Shown here one piece after another: positions 62,303 through 64,000 of a stretch of DNA of 64,000 bases. Numbering within the stretch: position 1 is the first letter of the stretch; each line of letters opens with the position of its first letter. Source of the DNA: Hedera helix. Lineage: Eukaryota; Streptophyta; Magnoliopsida; Apiales; Araliaceae. The translations under genes and the position numbers were made by a program. Under the pieces are notes generated by a model that made no database searches, was not told where the DNA came from, and saw only the letters and a list, made by a program, of their open reading frames with translations. The DNA lies in NCBI GenBank assembly GCA_947179155.2, contig OX359286.1:15052913-15116912 (forward strand). The letters run 5' to 3'.

Positions 62303-63189
62303 TAGGGATAAATTTTTGCTTAATTTGAATTTTTGACTTTTTATTGGTTATTACTTTGTTTAAGATCCCTTTAATTTTTTTGCACTTATATCCATTTGTT
62401 TTGAGCTAGTTTTAATTTAGATAAAGTTTATATGGTTAAATGCTTATGGAAGATATTTTTGAGCTCTATATCTTATCTGATCATTATTTAAAGTGAAATA
62501 TAAGACAAAATATAATTTAGGAGCGATGATTTAGGTAATTTTTTTGGGATTGTTAAATTGAAAAGAAGAATTCTTGTGGTGGGTTGAGATGAAGTGTAAA
62601 ACGCATTCACTCATAAACACATGAAAAGTGAGATGGAACATAAAATGCACTCACTAAGAAAAAATTAAAGAAAAATGAATGTGATGGAGCATAAAATGCA
62701 CCCATTTAAAAGAAGAAAAAAAATGAAAAAAGTATTTGAAAAAAAATTGATATTAATAATCCTAGTGAGTTTATCAAGATTAAAAACCTTTTGATCTTCT
62801 AGTTATATTTGTTTATATTAGTGGAAAGTACTGTGAAAAGTAAAGAATATGGAGTTTTGTTGTTAAATTAACCATTTTTAATATCTTTTAGAGACATTTA
62901 ATTATGTGAGCGGATCTAAGTTTTTTTTGCTAGTTCGATACATTTAGATTCACACACACACACGAAGGGTCTTGAATAAAGTAAGATTAACAATTGTGTT
63001 ACAATTTTGAATTTTGCATGATTTTAAAATTTTCTTTGAGTTATTATTTTAAAAATCTTTGAGGCTAATGTTGGATTCATATTGATTTGTTTCTCGAGTC
63101 GAGTAAGTTGTTTGGTTATTAATTTTATTTTTATAGTTTTTATTCTTGTTTTGCTTGAGGATACACAAAGATTTAAGTGTGGGGGTATT
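62303..63189 (+). mobile_element. 3' untranslated interior of an Athila-like gypsy element
   Basis: The junction with LTR A2 at 62302/62303 is abrupt. Repeated CATAAAATGCACTCA words (62590-62700). Ends in TTTGCTTGAGGA ... TTAAGTGTGGGGGTATT, the conserved polypurine region that I associate with Athila-type elements. No pol sequence, so it is a fragment. Confidence 0.6.
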
Positions 63190-64000
63190 TGATAAGTAGG
63201 ATTTTGTTCCTATTTATTAGGCTTAATTAATTGTGAGTTTTTAAGTATTTTTAGTATTCTAGGTCATTTTATATAATTTATGTAATTTTATGTGTTTTTA
63301 TTATTTTTATATTATTTTTATTTATTTTATATTTTATTTTGTAGGAAAATAATCTTGGATGACATTTTTGTAAATTCTAGAAAAGGCTGATAGCATTTTG
63401 GTAAATAAGTAGTAGAATGGCAGAACCGTAATTAAGCAACTCGGTGGTAGTTTCGTAATTTCAGAAGCAAAGTTGGTCCGCGCAATGCGCGCGTAGTGAA
63501 AAAACGAAGAAGCTGGAGCGATGTCGTTTGGCCAGAAGAAGAAAGAAGAAGGGCCGCGCCATGCGCGACCAAGCAGCAGATCGAAAAAAGACACGCAATG
63601 CGCGGATTGGGCTAGCGCAATGCTGACGTCGTCCGAGCGTGTTGACCGGTCAACTGTGGCGTTAAGGCTGTGTTTGGCTTACGCGGTTTTGCTGGAAACG
63701 AGATTATTTTGGGATTTTGTGCATTAATTTGATTCCTAATTGGATTTTAATTCCACATTAGCGTAGGATTATTATTGTACTTCTATAAATACATTACATT
63801 AGATTAGAGTAGATAATTAGCAGATTATTAGATACAATTAGGAGCTCTCTCTCTCAGGTGATATCTTTTTTATTATGTTTGACTAATTTTATTATTCAGT
63901 TCTAAGGAATTTCAAACCCGATTATAATTAATGGTTTAATCAATTCAGTAATATTATTTATTCTTTCCTATATGAAATTATTTATGATAATCTATTTTAA
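63190..64000 (+). mobile_element. Athila-like 3' LTR, cut by the window end
   Basis: Starts TGATAAGTAGG right after the purine tract. It carries a GCGC palindrome block (63478-63640) similar to the LTR A blocks, a TATA box CTATAAATAC at 63783, and a CTCTCTCTCTCAG leader at 63844. Its 3' end lies outside. Confidence 0.65.

Overview
The window looks like nuclear DNA of a flowering plant, probably a eudicot. It is AT-rich, has plant-type Ty1/copia, Ty3/gypsy (Tat/Ogre-like and Athila-like) and hAT elements nested in each other, and holds one intron-containing plant gene. Nothing in it looks bacterial or organellar. I could not place the species.

Layout: 1-1447 is a decayed copia element. From 1448 to about 19100 several very long LTRs (roughly 1.5-4 kb) lie inside one another: an outer LTR (1448-8539) split by a minus-strand solo LTR (3854-8012); a second LTR (8540-15370) split by a solo LTR (9050-12527); then a primer-binding site, a broken leader ORF split by a copia-type solo LTR (15927-17466, exact target duplication), and a further copia-like LTR. 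At 19848-22381 there is an LTR derivative whose two ends are 489-bp, almost identical inverted arms, flanked by an exact 5-bp target duplication.

The centre (22540-39965) is one structurally complete Tat/Ogre-like retrotransposon in minus orientation. It has two LTRs, a CATAT target duplication, a primer-binding site, a polypurine tract, and gag-protease-RT-RNase H-RNase H-integrase in one frame broken by in-frame stops, with a probable 177-nt intron before RT. Between pol and its 3' LTR it carries a separate plus-strand (antisense) gene block with its own TATA-like box and introns. That block encodes a plant-mobile-domain-like protein followed by a DUF7745-like protein, and a ~19-copy 36-bp minisatellite lies beside it.

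From 43208 to 50917 lies the only clear host gene, a seven-exon TM9SF (transmembrane nine / EMP70) gene of 643 residues. Its 5.2-kb first intron contains a hAT-like element, which holds a non-autonomous LTR element, which in turn carries what looks like a captured first exon of another gene.

From 53752 to the end nested LTRs return: a long LTR split by a 1,069-bp hAT element and by a 2,965-bp TGTTGG...CAACA insertion, then a second copy of the 8540-type LTR, cut by an Athila-like 3' end that runs off the window. Across the long gypsy LTRs the same order of parts recurs (TATA box, GA-rich leader, GC-rich palindrome block, AT-rich hairpin array, conserved 3' stem-loop module, GGGGTCGTCACA-like end) even where the sequence has diverged.
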